DNA of 64,000 nt from Gammaproteobacteria bacterium (lineage in GTDB: Bacteria > Pseudomonadota > Gammaproteobacteria > Steroidobacterales > Steroidobacteraceae): the NCBI GenBank assembly GCA_024642505.1, contig JAHEAZ010000009.1, positions 1 to 64,000 of the forward strand. Direction: 5' to 3'. Positions 12,012-20,834 of the stretch are shown here, piece by piece (position 1 is the first letter of the stretch; each line of letters begins with the position of its first letter). The notes below the pieces were generated by a model. That model was not told the origin of the DNA and searched no databases. It saw only the letters and a program-made list of their open reading frames with translations. The translations under genes and the position numbers were made by a program.

Positions 12012-14414
12012 ATGCGGCGACCGGCCCGATTCCTGCTGCGCGCCCTGGCATGGCTGCTGCTGTTCGCGGCGCTGGCGCTGCTGGCGGCGTGGCTGGCGCT
12101 GCGTGCCAGCCTGCCCGAGGTTGACGGCGAACAACGTGTCGCCGGGCTCGTGGGTACGGTACTGGTCGAGCGGGACGCTGCTGGCGTCCCCGTCATCCGC
12201 GCCGGGACGCGCATGGACGTCGCCCGGGCGACCGGATTTGTCCATGCCCAGGAGCGTTTTTTCCAGATGGACCTGATGCGCCGTGCCGCGGCCGGCGAGT
12301 TGGCTGCCTTGCTCGGCCCGCCGCTGCTGGGGACCGATCGGCGGATCAGGCCGCACCGCTTCCGGACCCGAGCGCGGCAGGCGCTGGCGACCGTGGAGCG
12401 GCGGGAGGCCGCGCTGCTGCGTGCCTATGCAGAGGGCGTAAACGCTGGTCTCGGCGTCCTGCGGGCGCGGCCGTTCGAGTATCTGTTGCTGCGCTCGGAG
12501 CCAGAGCCCTGGACGCCCGAGGATTCCCTGCTGGTGATCTACTCGATGTGGCTCGACCTTCAGGGAGCTGCACCGCGCCAGGAACTGCAGCAGGACCGCC
12601 TCCACGCGACGCTGCCCGAGTCCGTATACCGGCTGGTTGCGTTGAGCCCGTCGACCTGGGATGCGGCGCTCGATGGCAGCGTGCTTGAACCTGTGCCTCT
12701 GCCTGGTGCCGGGGACTACGACCTCCGTGGGCTCGATCGGTCTCTGTTCAGGGACGGCGCCGCAGTGGACAGCAACGCGATGCGCCTGACCTGGAATCCC
12801 GACGGACCCGACGGACCCGACGGCATGGTCGGCAGCAACAACTGGGCTCTGTCCGGTGCGCGCACGCTGAGCGGCCACGCGCTGGTCGCCAACGACATGC
12901 ATCTCGGCCTGCGCGTGCCAAACACGTGGTATCGCGCGCGATTGATTGCGGCGGCGGAGGGGGTGGACGTGACTGGCGTCATGCTTCCCGGTGTGCCAGG
13001 CATCATCGCCGGCAGCAACGGCCACGTCGCATGGGGTTTCACCAACAGCTACGGTGACTTCCAGGATCTCGTGGTCGTAGAGCCTGCCGAAGGCTTGCCG
13101 GAGGATTACCTGACGCCAGATGGTCCGCGCCATCTGGAACAGGCCGTTGAGACAATCGAAGTCGCGGGAGGGCAATCCGAAACGCTGTTGGTGGAGGAAA
13201 CCATCTGGGGTCCGTTGATAGGCATCGACTCGCAGGGAAGAAGGCTGGCGCTGGCCTGGACTGCGCATCGTGCCGGGGGCATCAACTTGCGGCTGGCGGC
13301 GATGGAATCTGCCCGCAACCTCGACGAGGCGGTGGAGATCGCGGCGACGGCAGGCATCCCGGCACAGAACGCCCTGATCGGCGACACGACTGGCCGATTG
13401 GCCTGGGTCGTTGCCGGGCGGATCCCCACCCGCCATGGATACGATCCGGGGCTGCCAGCATCCTGGGCCAGGGAGGGGGTCGGTTGGAGCGGCTGGTTGC
13501 CGGTGGAATCGCAGCCTGCGCTGAAGGACCCACTGGGAGGCGCCGCATGGAGCGCCAATGCGCGTGTGGTCGGCGGCGAAATGCTGACCTTGATCGGCGA
13601 CGGCGGCTACGCACACGGGGCCCGATCCCACCAGATACGCGACGACCTTGCAGGTCTGTCGCGAGCGGTGCCGGCCGACTTCCTGCGAATCCACCTCGAT
13701 GACCGGGCAGGTTACATTCGACAATGGCAGCCATTGCTGGAATCGGTCCTGGCACGTGGTGGGGGCTCGCGCGCCGAGGCCTTGCAACTGGCTCGTACCT
13801 GGTCTGGTCGAGCATCCGCCAACGATGCCGGCTATCGCCTGTTGCGCGAGTTCGAGCGGACCGTGACCGATCGGGCCTTTGCGATGCTCACCGTCGAAGC
13901 GCGCCAGCGCTGGCCCGATTTCAAATGGCAGCCACCATCGCGGTTTTCCGACGTCGCCTGGCGACTCGTGGAAGAACAACCGACAAACCTGCTGGATCCG
14001 CGCTACGAGTCCTGGGACGCCTGGTTGGCGGCGGCGGTCGATGCTGCCATCGAGTCCTCGCGCAAGGGCTGTAAAGCGCTGGCGCAGTGCACCTGGGGGC
14101 AGGCCAACACCACGCGGATCCGGCATCCGCTGAGCGCCGCAGTGCCGTGGCTTTCCGGTTTGCTAGACATGCCGGCCACCGAGATGCCGGGCGACTGGTC
14201 GACTCCGCGGGTGCAGTCGCCCACTTTCGGTGCCTCGGAGCGTTTCGCCGTCGAGCCGGGGCGCGAGCAGGACGGTTACTTCCACATGCCTGGTGGGCAG
14301 AGTGGCCACCCGCTGTCGCCTTACTACCGCGCAGGGCATGAAGCCTGGGTCAAGGGTGAGCCAACGCCATTCCTGCCCGGGCCGGCGGAGCGCGTCCTGA
14401 TGCTGCATCCCTAG
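12012..14414 (+). CDS. Penicillin acylase family protein (Ntn hydrolase, membrane-anchored)
   Basis: This 800-residue protein belongs to the penicillin amidase (PF01804) family: secreted N-terminal-nucleophile amidases that cut themselves into alpha and beta chains. An N-terminal membrane anchor or signal (residues 8-31) is followed by the alpha-chain motif GFVHAQERFFQMDLMRR. The predicted self-cleavage and nucleophile site is Ser275 in GSNNWAL. VAWGFTNSYGDFQD, typical of the beta chain, follows. Natural substrates could be acyl-homoserine lactones, N-acyl amino acids or beta-lactam-like amides; sequence cannot decide. It starts 3 nt after pyk and is likely co-transcribed with the glycolytic genes. 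A short DGPDGPDG repeat lies just before the cleavage site. Confidence 0.9.
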   Translation: MRRPARFLLRALAWLLLFAALALLAAWLALRASLPEVDGEQRVAGLVGTVLVERDAAGVPVIRAGTRMDVARATGFVHAQERFFQMDLMRRAAAGELAALLGPPLLGTDRRIRPHRFRTRARQALATVERREAALLRAYAEGVNAGLGVLRARPFEYLLLRSEPEPWTPEDSLLVIYSMWLDLQGAAPRQELQQDRLHATLPESVYRLVALSPSTWDAALDGSVLEPVPLPGAGDYDLRGLDRSLFRDGAAVDSNAMRLTWNPDGPDGPDGMVGSNNWALSGARTLSGHALVANDMHLGLRVPNTWYRARLIAAAEGVDVTGVMLPGVPGIIAGSNGHVAWGFTNSYGDFQDLVVVEPAEGLPEDYLTPDGPRHLEQAVETIEVAGGQSETLLVEETIWGPLIGIDSQGRRLALAWTAHRAGGINLRLAAMESARNLDEAVEIAATAGIPAQNALIGDTTGRLAWVVAGRIPTRHGYDPGLPASWAREGVGWSGWLPVESQPALKDPLGGAAWSANARVVGGEMLTLIGDGGYAHGARSHQIRDDLAGLSRAVPADFLRIHLDDRAGYIRQWQPLLESVLARGGGSRAEALQLARTWSGRASANDAGYRLLREFERTVTDRAFAMLTVEARQRWPDFKWQPPSRFSDVAWRLVEEQPTNLLDPRYESWDAWLAAAVDAAIESSRKGCKALAQCTWGQANTTRIRHPLSAAVPWLSGLLDMPATEMPGDWSTPRVQSPTFGASERFAVEPGREQDGYFHMPGGQSGHPLSPYYRAGHEAWVKGEPTPFLPGPAERVLMLHP

Positions 14415-14437
14415 GGCCACTGGCCGCGTGCCGAACC

Positions 14438-15613
14438 TCAACTCAACGCCCGCATCGCCCGGTCGAGTCCCTTCAACGTCATCGGATACATGCGTTCATC
14501 AAAGATTTCGCGGGTAATCCTGACCGAGGGCGTCCACTCCCAGCGGTCCTCGGGTTCCGGATTCAGCCACGCGTGGCGCGGGTAGGAGGCCAGCAGCCGG
14601 CGCGCCCAGGCTGACCCCGGCTCGTCGTTCCAGTGCTCGATGCTGCCCCCGGGCTGCAGGATCTCGTAGGGGCTCATGGTTGCGTCGCCGACAAATACAA
14701 GCTTGTAGTCGGCGCCGTAGGTACGCATCACCTCCATGGTCGGGATGCGTTCGGAATGCCTCCGGCGATTGTCCTTCCACACCGACTCGTAGACGAAGTT
14801 GTGGAAATAGAAGTACTCGAGGTGCTTGAACTCGCTGCGGGTTGCCGAGAACAGTTCCTGGCAGATGCGCACGTGGTCGTCCATGGAACCGCCAACGTCA
14901 AGGAACAGCAGGACCTTCACCGCGTTATGGCGTTCCGGCACCATGTGGATGTCGAGAATGCCCGCATTGCGCGCGGTAAGGTCTATGGTGCCGTCGATGT
15001 CGAACTGGTCGGCGGCGCCCTGGCGCGCGAATTTCCTGAGGCGCCTCAGGGCGATCTTGATGTTGCGGGTGCCGAGTTCAATCGAATCGTCGAGATTGGC
15101 GAAGTCGCGCCGGTCCCAGACTTTGACCGCGCGCCGGTTGCGCGACTCATGCTGGCCGATCCGCACGCCTTCCGGGTTGTAACCGTAAGCGCCGAAGGGC
15201 GAGGTGCCACCTGTGCCGATCCACTTGCTGCCGCCCTGGTGACGCTCCTTCTGTTCCTCGAGCCGGGCTCTGAGCGTTTCCATCAGCTTGTCCCAGCCGC
15301 CGAGCGACTCGATGCGCGCCTTCTCCTCGTCGGTGAGGAAAAGCTCGTTGGTTCGTCGCAGCCATTCGGCCGGTAGTTCAGCGACCAGCGTCTCGAATGC
15401 GGCCTCTAGTCCCCTGAAATGGGCGGCGAATACAATGTCGAAGCGGTCGTAGTAACGTTCGTCCTTCACTATTACCGCGCGCGCCAGCCAGTAGAATTCC
15501 TCGGCGGACAGGCTGACGATGCGCGCTGCGAGTGCCTCAAGCAGGGTCAGGAACTCCGTAATCGAGACCGGTACGCCGCCTTCGCGCAACATGTAGAAGA
15601 AGCGGATCAGCAC
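14438..15613 (-). CDS. CoxE-like VWA domain protein
   Basis: A 391-residue protein of the VWA/CoxE type (begins LIRFFYMLREGGVPVS). An alpha-helical N-terminal half is followed by a von Willebrand A domain. The metal-site motif reads FLDVGGSMDDH, that is DxGxS rather than classical DxSxS, as is common in CoxE relatives. FVGDATMSPYE follows. Proteins of this type usually work with a MoxR ATPase to mature or load metal or cofactor enzymes. The partner gene lies 19 nt upstream on the same strand. It converges with the penicillin-acylase family gene (23-bp gap). The client is unknown. Confidence 0.85.
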   Translation of the reverse strand: MLIRFFYMLREGGVPVSITEFLTLLEALAARIVSLSAEEFYWLARAVIVKDERYYDRFDIVFAAHFRGLEAAFETLVAELPAEWLRRTNELFLTDEEKARIESLGGWDKLMETLRARLEEQKERHQGGSKWIGTGGTSPFGAYGYNPEGVRIGQHESRNRRAVKVWDRRDFANLDDSIELGTRNIKIALRRLRKFARQGAADQFDIDGTIDLTARNAGILDIHMVPERHNAVKVLLFLDVGGSMDDHVRICQELFSATRSEFKHLEYFYFHNFVYESVWKDNRRRHSERIPTMEVMRTYGADYKLVFVGDATMSPYEILQPGGSIEHWNDEPGSAWARRLLASYPRHAWLNPEPEDRWEWTPSVRITREIFDERMYPMTLKGLDRAMRALS

Positions 15614-15632
15614 GCCAGGGCTCGCGACCGAT

Positions 15633-16493
15633 TCAGGACGGGCGGTTGGCGCGGCGGTGCAGGAATACGAGCTGCTCGAACAGGTGCACGTCCTGCTCGT
15701 TCTTCAGCAGCGCGCCATAAAGAGGTGGAATCGAGCCCTTCTGGTCGTCCGTGCGGAGCGCCTCAGGCGGAATGTCCTCCGCCACTAGCAGCTTGATCCA
15801 GTCGAGCAGCTCCGAGGTAGACGGCTTCTTCTTCAGGCCCGGCACCTCGCGAATCCGGTAGAACGCCTCCAGGGCTTCCTTCAGGAGCGACTTCTTCAGA
15901 CCCGGGTAGTGGACGTCGACGATGCGGGTCATCGTGTCAGTGTCGGGGAAGCGGATGTAGTGGAAGAAGCAGCGGCGCAGGAAGGCGTCGGGCAGTTCCT
16001 TCTCGTTGTTGCTGGTGATCACCACGATGGGACGGTGCCTGGCGCGCACGAGCTCGCGGGTCTCGTACACGTAGAATTCCATGCGGTCGAGCTCGCGCAG
16101 CAAGTCGTTCGGGAACTCGATGTCGGCCTTGTCGATCTCATCGATCAGCAGCACGGACTGTTGCTCGCTGTCGAAGGTCCGCCACAGCATGCCCTTGACG
16201 ATGTAGTTGGAGATGTCCTGGACACGTGAGTCGCCAAGCTGTGAGTCGCGCAGCCGGGATACCGCGTCGTACTCGTACAGGCCCTGCTGGGCCTTTGTGG
16301 TCGACTTGATGTGCCACTCAAGGAGCGGACGGTCCAGCGAACGCGCGACCTCCTGGGCCAGCTGGGTCTTGCCGGTTCCCGGCTCGCCCTTTATCAGGAG
16401 CGGGCGGCCGAGCGTCACGGCGGCGTTGACGGCCAGCTTCAACTCATCAGTTGCGACGTAGCTGTCGGTGTCTTCGAATCGCTGGCGTTCCAT
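15633..16493 (-). CDS. MoxR family AAA+ ATPase
   Basis: A 286-residue AAA+ ATPase. Walker A is GEPGTGKT (about residues 37-44), Walker B is LLIDEIDKA, sensor 1 is VITSNNEKELPDAFLRRC and the arginine-finger region lies in FLRRCFFHYIRFP. It matches the MoxR branch, chaperone-like ATPases that act with VWA proteins. It precedes the VWA gene in what looks like a two-gene operon. The ATG at 16493 lacks a strong ribosome site. No oxidase, dehydrogenase or nitric-oxide reductase genes lie next to the pair, so its client is not evident. Confidence 0.88.
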   Translation of the reverse strand: MERQRFEDTDSYVATDELKLAVNAAVTLGRPLLIKGEPGTGKTQLAQEVARSLDRPLLEWHIKSTTKAQQGLYEYDAVSRLRDSQLGDSRVQDISNYIVKGMLWRTFDSEQQSVLLIDEIDKADIEFPNDLLRELDRMEFYVYETRELVRARHRPIVVITSNNEKELPDAFLRRCFFHYIRFPDTDTMTRIVDVHYPGLKKSLLKEALEAFYRIREVPGLKKKPSTSELLDWIKLLVAEDIPPEALRTDDQKGSIPPLYGALLKNEQDVHLFEQLVFLHRRANRPS

Positions 16494-16624
16494 GCAAGGC
16501 TTACCTCATCACTGCGGAGGACCGTTGCAGCGGCTCCCCGGCGATCCGGCCATCTGGCTGGGAACGTGCCCGCGCACAGGCCGGCCGGACCCATTGCAGG
16601 CACCCGCCGCGCCCCAGTTGCAAC

Positions 16625-17185
16625 TCAGCCGGTCTTGTCGGCCGGCGCCTTGGCGCCCAGTTTCTTGAGATCCGCCAGCACCATCGCCGAGTGGCTGGCC
16701 GGGTCCACCTTCATGTAGTGCTTGGCGATTCGACCCTCCGGGTCGACAATGAAAGTGTCGCGACGGGCCAATTCCATCATGCCCAGAAACTTGGTCAATA
16801 CGCCGTAGCGGGTCGTGACCTGCTTGTCGGCGTCGGCCAGGATGACGAAGGGCAGTCCGTGTTCCTCCGCAAAGGTCTTGTGCGAGGCGACGTCGTCGAC
16901 GCTTATTCCAAGGATTACGGCGCCGATGTCGCGGAATGCGAAGATGTTATCCCGCAGGTCGCAGGCCTGGGTCGTGCATCCCGGAGTGTTGTCCTTGGGG
17001 TAGAAATACATCACTACCCACTTGCCGCGATAGTCATCCAGCGAATGCCATTTTCCGTGTTGATCCTGAAGCCGGAATGCCGGCGCCACGTCGCCCGCGC
17101 CAGGGGAGTCCTGGGCGACCGCTCCGGCGGTGACGATCATTGAGGCGATCAATGCGGTCCCGATGCGGCATGCCGCTGCAATCAT
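16625..17185 (-). CDS. Exported Bcp-type peroxiredoxin
   Basis: A 186-residue AhpC/TSA family thiol peroxidase that reduces hydroperoxides. The peroxidatic cysteine is Cys70 in NTPGCTTQACD, and Cys75 is spaced as the resolving cysteine of CxxxxC Bcp proteins. Unlike cytoplasmic Bcp it carries a signal peptide (residues 1-24, ending AVA), so it should act in the periplasm. The start is the ATG at 17185, with GGAG upstream; the open frame extending to 17476 overlaps the divergent patatin gene and is not coding. It lies 131 bp downstream of the MoxR gene. Confidence 0.87.
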   Translation of the reverse strand: MIAAACRIGTALIASMIVTAGAVAQDSPGAGDVAPAFRLQDQHGKWHSLDDYRGKWVVMYFYPKDNTPGCTTQACDLRDNIFAFRDIGAVILGISVDDVASHKTFAEEHGLPFVILADADKQVTTRYGVLTKFLGMMELARRDTFIVDPEGRIAKHYMKVDPASHSAMVLADLKKLGAKAPADKTG

Positions 17186-17267
17186 GAATAGCGTCTCCGG
17201 TGTTTGAAGTAGGTTCGGGGGCTGATCCCGGCCGGGGGCTAGAATAGCAGCCTTGTCCCATGGGTAG

Positions 17268-18452
17268 ATGACTCCGATCGATCGCAAGGGTTCCCCACAA
17301 GTGGATCTTTCCCAGGAATCGCGGCTATCCGCTGGCCCCCGGATCGCACTGGTCCTGCCCGGCGGGGGAGCCAGATCCGCGTACCAGGTAGGTGTCCTGA
17401 AGGCAATTTCGGGATGGTATCCCGCCGGGACGCCGCTGCCCTTCCGGGTGGTCTGCGGAACCTCGGCTGGTGCCATCCTGGCTGCTGTGCTCGCTTCCTA
17501 CGCACCGCGCTTTCGCCAAGGCGCCTCGGCGCTCGACCGGGTCTGGCGCGGCTTCCGCGTCAACCAGGTATTTCGTTCGGATCCACTCAGCATGCTGCGT
17601 TCTGGGGCGCAGGTCCTGCTGGCGCTGCTTTCTGGTGGCTGGCTCGTGCCGCCGCCCCGTTCCCTGTTTGATAACGATCCCCTCAGGCACCTGCTCGAGT
17701 GGCGGGTCAACTTCGCCCGCGTCCGTCAGGCCCTGGACTCAGGCCTTCTGGATGCCCTGGCGATCACCGCGACCAGCTTTGCGAGCGGCGAGTCGGTGTC
17801 GTTCATTGATTCCTCCAGCCCGGTGCAGGGCTGGGAGCGTCCCGGTCAGCGTGGCGTGGCGGCGGAGCTTCGGCTCGACCATCTGATGGCCAGTGCGGCG
17901 ATCCCCTTCCTTTTTCCGCCAGTCAAGATGCTGGGGTCATACTTCGGGGATGGCGCCATGCGCCAGGTCACGCCGCTGTCGCCGGCGATCCGTCTCGGGG
18001 CAGACCGGATACTGGTGATCGGTGTCCGCGAGCGCGGCCGTGCTCCGGTCGGGGCGTCCATGACTGGCTCCCCGACATTCGGTCAGATGTTCGGCTTCAT
18101 GCTAGACACCCTGTTCATGGAAGGCCTCGATGCCGATCTCGAGCGGTTGCAGCGGATCAACGGCCTGATTACGGACGCGCCGACGGCCACGCCGCTGCGC
18201 GGCATGAGGCGTATCGAGTCCCTGGTGATGCATCCTGCCGGCGATCTGTCAGCGGCAGCGATGGAGCATGCGGGCGAAATGCCGCGCAGCGTGAGGTCGC
18301 TGCTCAGGACCATGGGCGCGGCCAGCGAAATGGGCGGGCAACTGACGTCCTACTTGTTGTTCGAGACCGGTTACACGAGCAAGCTGATAGGGATGGGCTA
18401 CGCCGAGGCGCAGCTGCGGCGCGAGGAAATCGGGATATTCCTCGGTCTCTAG
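17268..18452 (+). CDS. Patatin-like phospholipase
   Basis: A 394-residue patatin-family lipid acyl hydrolase. The oxyanion motif is GGGARSAYQVGVL (residues 31-43), the nucleophile serine lies in CGTSAGA, and the catalytic aspartate is in YFGDGAMRQ. The dyad is complete, so the enzyme should be active. The N-terminal 22 residues are polar with no signal peptide; a hydrophobic stretch in the middle (VLLALLSGGWLVPPP) may touch the membrane. The ribosome site before ATG 17268 is weak and a later GTG at about 17301 is possible. It is divergent from the peroxiredoxin and overlaps the end of mgtE by 4 nt tail to tail. Confidence 0.87.
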   Translation: MTPIDRKGSPQVDLSQESRLSAGPRIALVLPGGGARSAYQVGVLKAISGWYPAGTPLPFRVVCGTSAGAILAAVLASYAPRFRQGASALDRVWRGFRVNQVFRSDPLSMLRSGAQVLLALLSGGWLVPPPRSLFDNDPLRHLLEWRVNFARVRQALDSGLLDALAITATSFASGESVSFIDSSSPVQGWERPGQRGVAAELRLDHLMASAAIPFLFPPVKMLGSYFGDGAMRQVTPLSPAIRLGADRILVIGVRERGRAPVGASMTGSPTFGQMFGFMLDTLFMEGLDADLERLQRINGLITDAPTATPLRGMRRIESLVMHPAGDLSAAAMEHAGEMPRSVRSLLRTMGAASEMGGQLTSYLLFETGYTSKLIGMGYAEAQLRREEIGIFLGL

Positions 18453-19777
18453 AGAAGAAACAGTGTGCCCAGGCCGAGCAGGGCCGCAAATCCAACGACG
18501 TCTGTGATGGTGGTCAGGATCACGCCGCCGGCCAGTGCCGGGTCGATGCGCAGACGCTGCAGGGCCAGCGGAATCAGCACTCCTGCGACCGCCGCCGCGG
18601 CTATGTTGATCACGATGGCTGCGCAGATGACGGCCGCGATTTCCCAGGTCCCGAACCAGGCCCAGGTTGCGAGCGCAACCACCGTGGCCCAGATCAGGCC
18701 ATTAAGGGCGCCGACCGAGAGTTCCTTGAAGAATAGCCAGCGCGCGTTCGAGCTCTGGATCTGGCCGAGCGCGATGCCGCGAATGATCAGTGTGACTGTC
18801 TGGGTTCCGGCGATACCACCCATGCTGGCGACGACCGGCATCAGAACGGCCAGTGCCACGATCCTGTCGATGGTGGCTTCGAACAAACCGACCACCCAGG
18901 AAGCGATGAAGGCCGTGATCAGGTTGATACCCAGCCACAGCGCCCGGCGGCGCGCGCTCTTCCGCACGCCAGCAAAGACGTCCTCCTCGTCCTCCAGGCC
19001 GGCCGCCGCCAGCAGCGGATGTTCGGCCTGCTCACGCACCACGTCGAGCACGTCGTCGATGGTGACCCGGCCCAGCAACTGGCGAGAGGAACTGACGATG
19101 GCGGCGGATAGGAGGTCACGACCCTCGAACAGCCGCGCGACCTCGGAATCCATCACGATGGAAACCGTCTTTTCCTGGTCCTCGGTCAGCAAGCGGGTCA
19201 CCGGCAGTGCACCGAGGTAGCGGTCGTCGCGGTCCACCACGAACAGGCAGTCGGTCCTCTCGGGAAGTTCGCCACGCATGCGAAGGTAACGCAGCACGAC
19301 TTCCAGAGTGACGTCTGGCCGCACCGTCACCGTATCGGTGTTCATCAGGCCGCCAGCGCTGTCCTCGGGGTAGGCCAGCACGGCCGTCAGCCGGACGCGG
19401 TCCTGCTGATCCATGGATTTGAGAACCTGCCGGGTAACGACCTCGGGCAGTTCTGCCAGCAGGTCGGCCAGATCGTCGAGGTCGAGACCTTCGGCAGCCG
19501 CCACGATCTCGTGCGTGTCCATCTCGTCGATGAGTTCTGCACGCACTTCTTCGGACAGCTCGATCAGCACGTCGCCGTCGCGCTCACGCTCGACGAGTTC
19601 CCATGCCAGCTCTCGCTGCGCCGGAGGCAGGGACTCGAGCAGGTGAGCGATCTCGGCGGGGTGTAGCGCGTTGATCATGCGTTGCGCGCCACGCAGCGTG
19701 CCCGACTCGAGGGCGGCGCGCAGCGACGCCAGCCGGGTGGCGCGATCATTGCGGTTGTCTAAGGTCGCCGTGGCCAC
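18449..19777 (-). CDS. mgtE: Magnesium transporter MgtE with a shortened second CBS domain
   Basis: MgtE is a Mg2+-gated Mg2+ channel of the inner membrane. The 442-residue protein has the MgtE_N helical domain (about 1-130), a first CBS domain starting at YPEDSAGGLM, a second CBS domain ending in RVTIDDVLDVV, a connecting helix and five membrane helices (about 275-442) with the pore motif region MPVVASMGGIAGTQT. Between VMDSE and VARLFE about a dozen residues found in relatives are absent, and VVDEEG-like sequence is replaced by IVSSSR. The pore looks intact, so gating may be altered. It lies 93 bp after rapZ on the same strand. Confidence 0.93.
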   Translation of the reverse strand: MATATLDNRNDRATRLASLRAALESGTLRGAQRMINALHPAEIAHLLESLPPAQRELAWELVERERDGDVLIELSEEVRAELIDEMDTHEIVAAAEGLDLDDLADLLAELPEVVTRQVLKSMDQQDRVRLTAVLAYPEDSAGGLMNTDTVTVRPDVTLEVVLRYLRMRGELPERTDCLFVVDRDDRYLGALPVTRLLTEDQEKTVSIVMDSEVARLFEGRDLLSAAIVSSSRQLLGRVTIDDVLDVVREQAEHPLLAAAGLEDEEDVFAGVRKSARRRALWLGINLITAFIASWVVGLFEATIDRIVALAVLMPVVASMGGIAGTQTVTLIIRGIALGQIQSSNARWLFFKELSVGALNGLIWATVVALATWAWFGTWEIAAVICAAIVINIAAAAVAGVLIPLALQRLRIDPALAGGVILTTITDVVGFAALLGLGTLFLL

Positions 19778-19870
19778 TTTCAGGTTCCCCTGGGAGTCAC
19801 TGCGGGAGTCCGCGCGAGTCTAACGGTAGCCGCCGCGGCGGGCCACCGGCCGTTTCGGCCCGTCGGTCCG

Positions 19871-20731
19871 CTAGGGGAGGCCGGTATGTCTGGCGAGCAC
19901 CTGCGAATCACGGCCGGTGAAACGGGCCGCCAGCTGCTCGACGAGATATACGGAGCGATGCTGTCCGCCGGTGCAGCCGACCGCCACCGTGAGATATGCG
20001 CGGTTGTTCCGCTCGAACTCGGGGATCCTGGCTTCCAGGAATCGAGCTATGTCCTCGAGGAGGACGCTGACGGCAGGGCTCGCTTCCAGGAACTTCTGAA
20101 CCAGCGGGTCCCTGCCGGTAAGCGGCCTGAGTGCCAGGTCCCAGTACGGATTCGGAAGTGTGCGCGCGTCGAATACGAAATCGGCGTCTCCTGGAATGCC
20201 TGTCTTGTAGGCAAAAGACTGGAACAAGATCGCCAGCCGCGCCGTCCGCCGCTCGTCCACCCGGCGGCGGATCAGTTCGCGCAGCGAGTGTATGCTGATA
20301 GCCGAGGTGTCGACGACCAGGTCGCCTGCGTCAGCCAAAGAGTGCAGCAATGCCCGCTCGGCCGCGATGGCTTCCGCCAGGCTAGCACCGTCCGCCGCCA
20401 GGGGATGGCGGCGACGGGTCTCGGCAAACCTTCGTAGCAACGTCTGGTCGGAAGCGTGCAGGTAGATCTCTTCGCAACGGATCCCGCTGCGCCGGAAGTC
20501 GGCGATCATTGACGGGATCGAATCGAGGTCGCCGGGTCGGTTGCGCGCGTCGAGTCCTACCGCAACCCGTTGGTATATTGGTGCTTCGTCTTGCAGCGTA
20601 TGTGCGACGAGGTCCTGCAGCAGTCCGGCTGGAATGTTGTCCACGCAGAACCAACCGAGGTCCTCGAGCGTGTTGAGTGCGACGCTCTTGCCGGAACCCG
20701 ATAAACCGCTGACGACGACGAGACGCATCAT
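19871..20731 (-). CDS. rapZ: RNase adapter protein / nucleotide-binding protein RapZ
   Basis: RapZ binds the small RNA GlmZ and RNase E in enteric bacteria and so controls glucosamine-6-phosphate supply for the cell wall. The 286-residue protein has Walker A GLSGSGKS (residues 9-16), CVDNIPAGLL, and the C-terminal domain with CTGGQHRSVYLVE, which in E. coli senses GlcN6P. Two ATG codons follow each other at 20731 and 20728. It is the last but one gene of the kdsD-to-mgtE run. In relatives ptsN usually stands between hpf and rapZ; here there are only 103 bp and no gene. Confidence 0.95.
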   Translation of the reverse strand: MMRLVVVSGLSGSGKSVALNTLEDLGWFCVDNIPAGLLQDLVAHTLQDEAPIYQRVAVGLDARNRPGDLDSIPSMIADFRRSGIRCEEIYLHASDQTLLRRFAETRRRHPLAADGASLAEAIAAERALLHSLADAGDLVVDTSAISIHSLRELIRRRVDERRTARLAILFQSFAYKTGIPGDADFVFDARTLPNPYWDLALRPLTGRDPLVQKFLEASPAVSVLLEDIARFLEARIPEFERNNRAYLTVAVGCTGGQHRSVYLVEQLAARFTGRDSQVLARHTGLP

Positions 20732-20834
20732 TGCACCAGGCAGGCTGGAGTTAGCCGGTCTGCGCCGGCGGGATTACATCCTACGTGTCCGGGGCGGCGC
20801 AGCGCCAATGCCGGCCGTCAGGCGGACATCCGGA

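Noticed and set aside
11898-14126. 742-codon open frame antisense to the acylase gene
   Set aside because: It is low in family-like motifs and lies opposite an intact gene with clear active-site residues; GC-rich DNA gives such frames.
17298-17342. Patatin oxyanion motif GGGARS as a broken active site
   Set aside because: Related bacterial patatins vary at this position, and the serine and aspartate of the dyad are intact.
17186-17476. Longer N-terminus of the peroxiredoxin
   Set aside because: It would remove the signal peptide from the N-terminus and overlap the divergent patatin gene.
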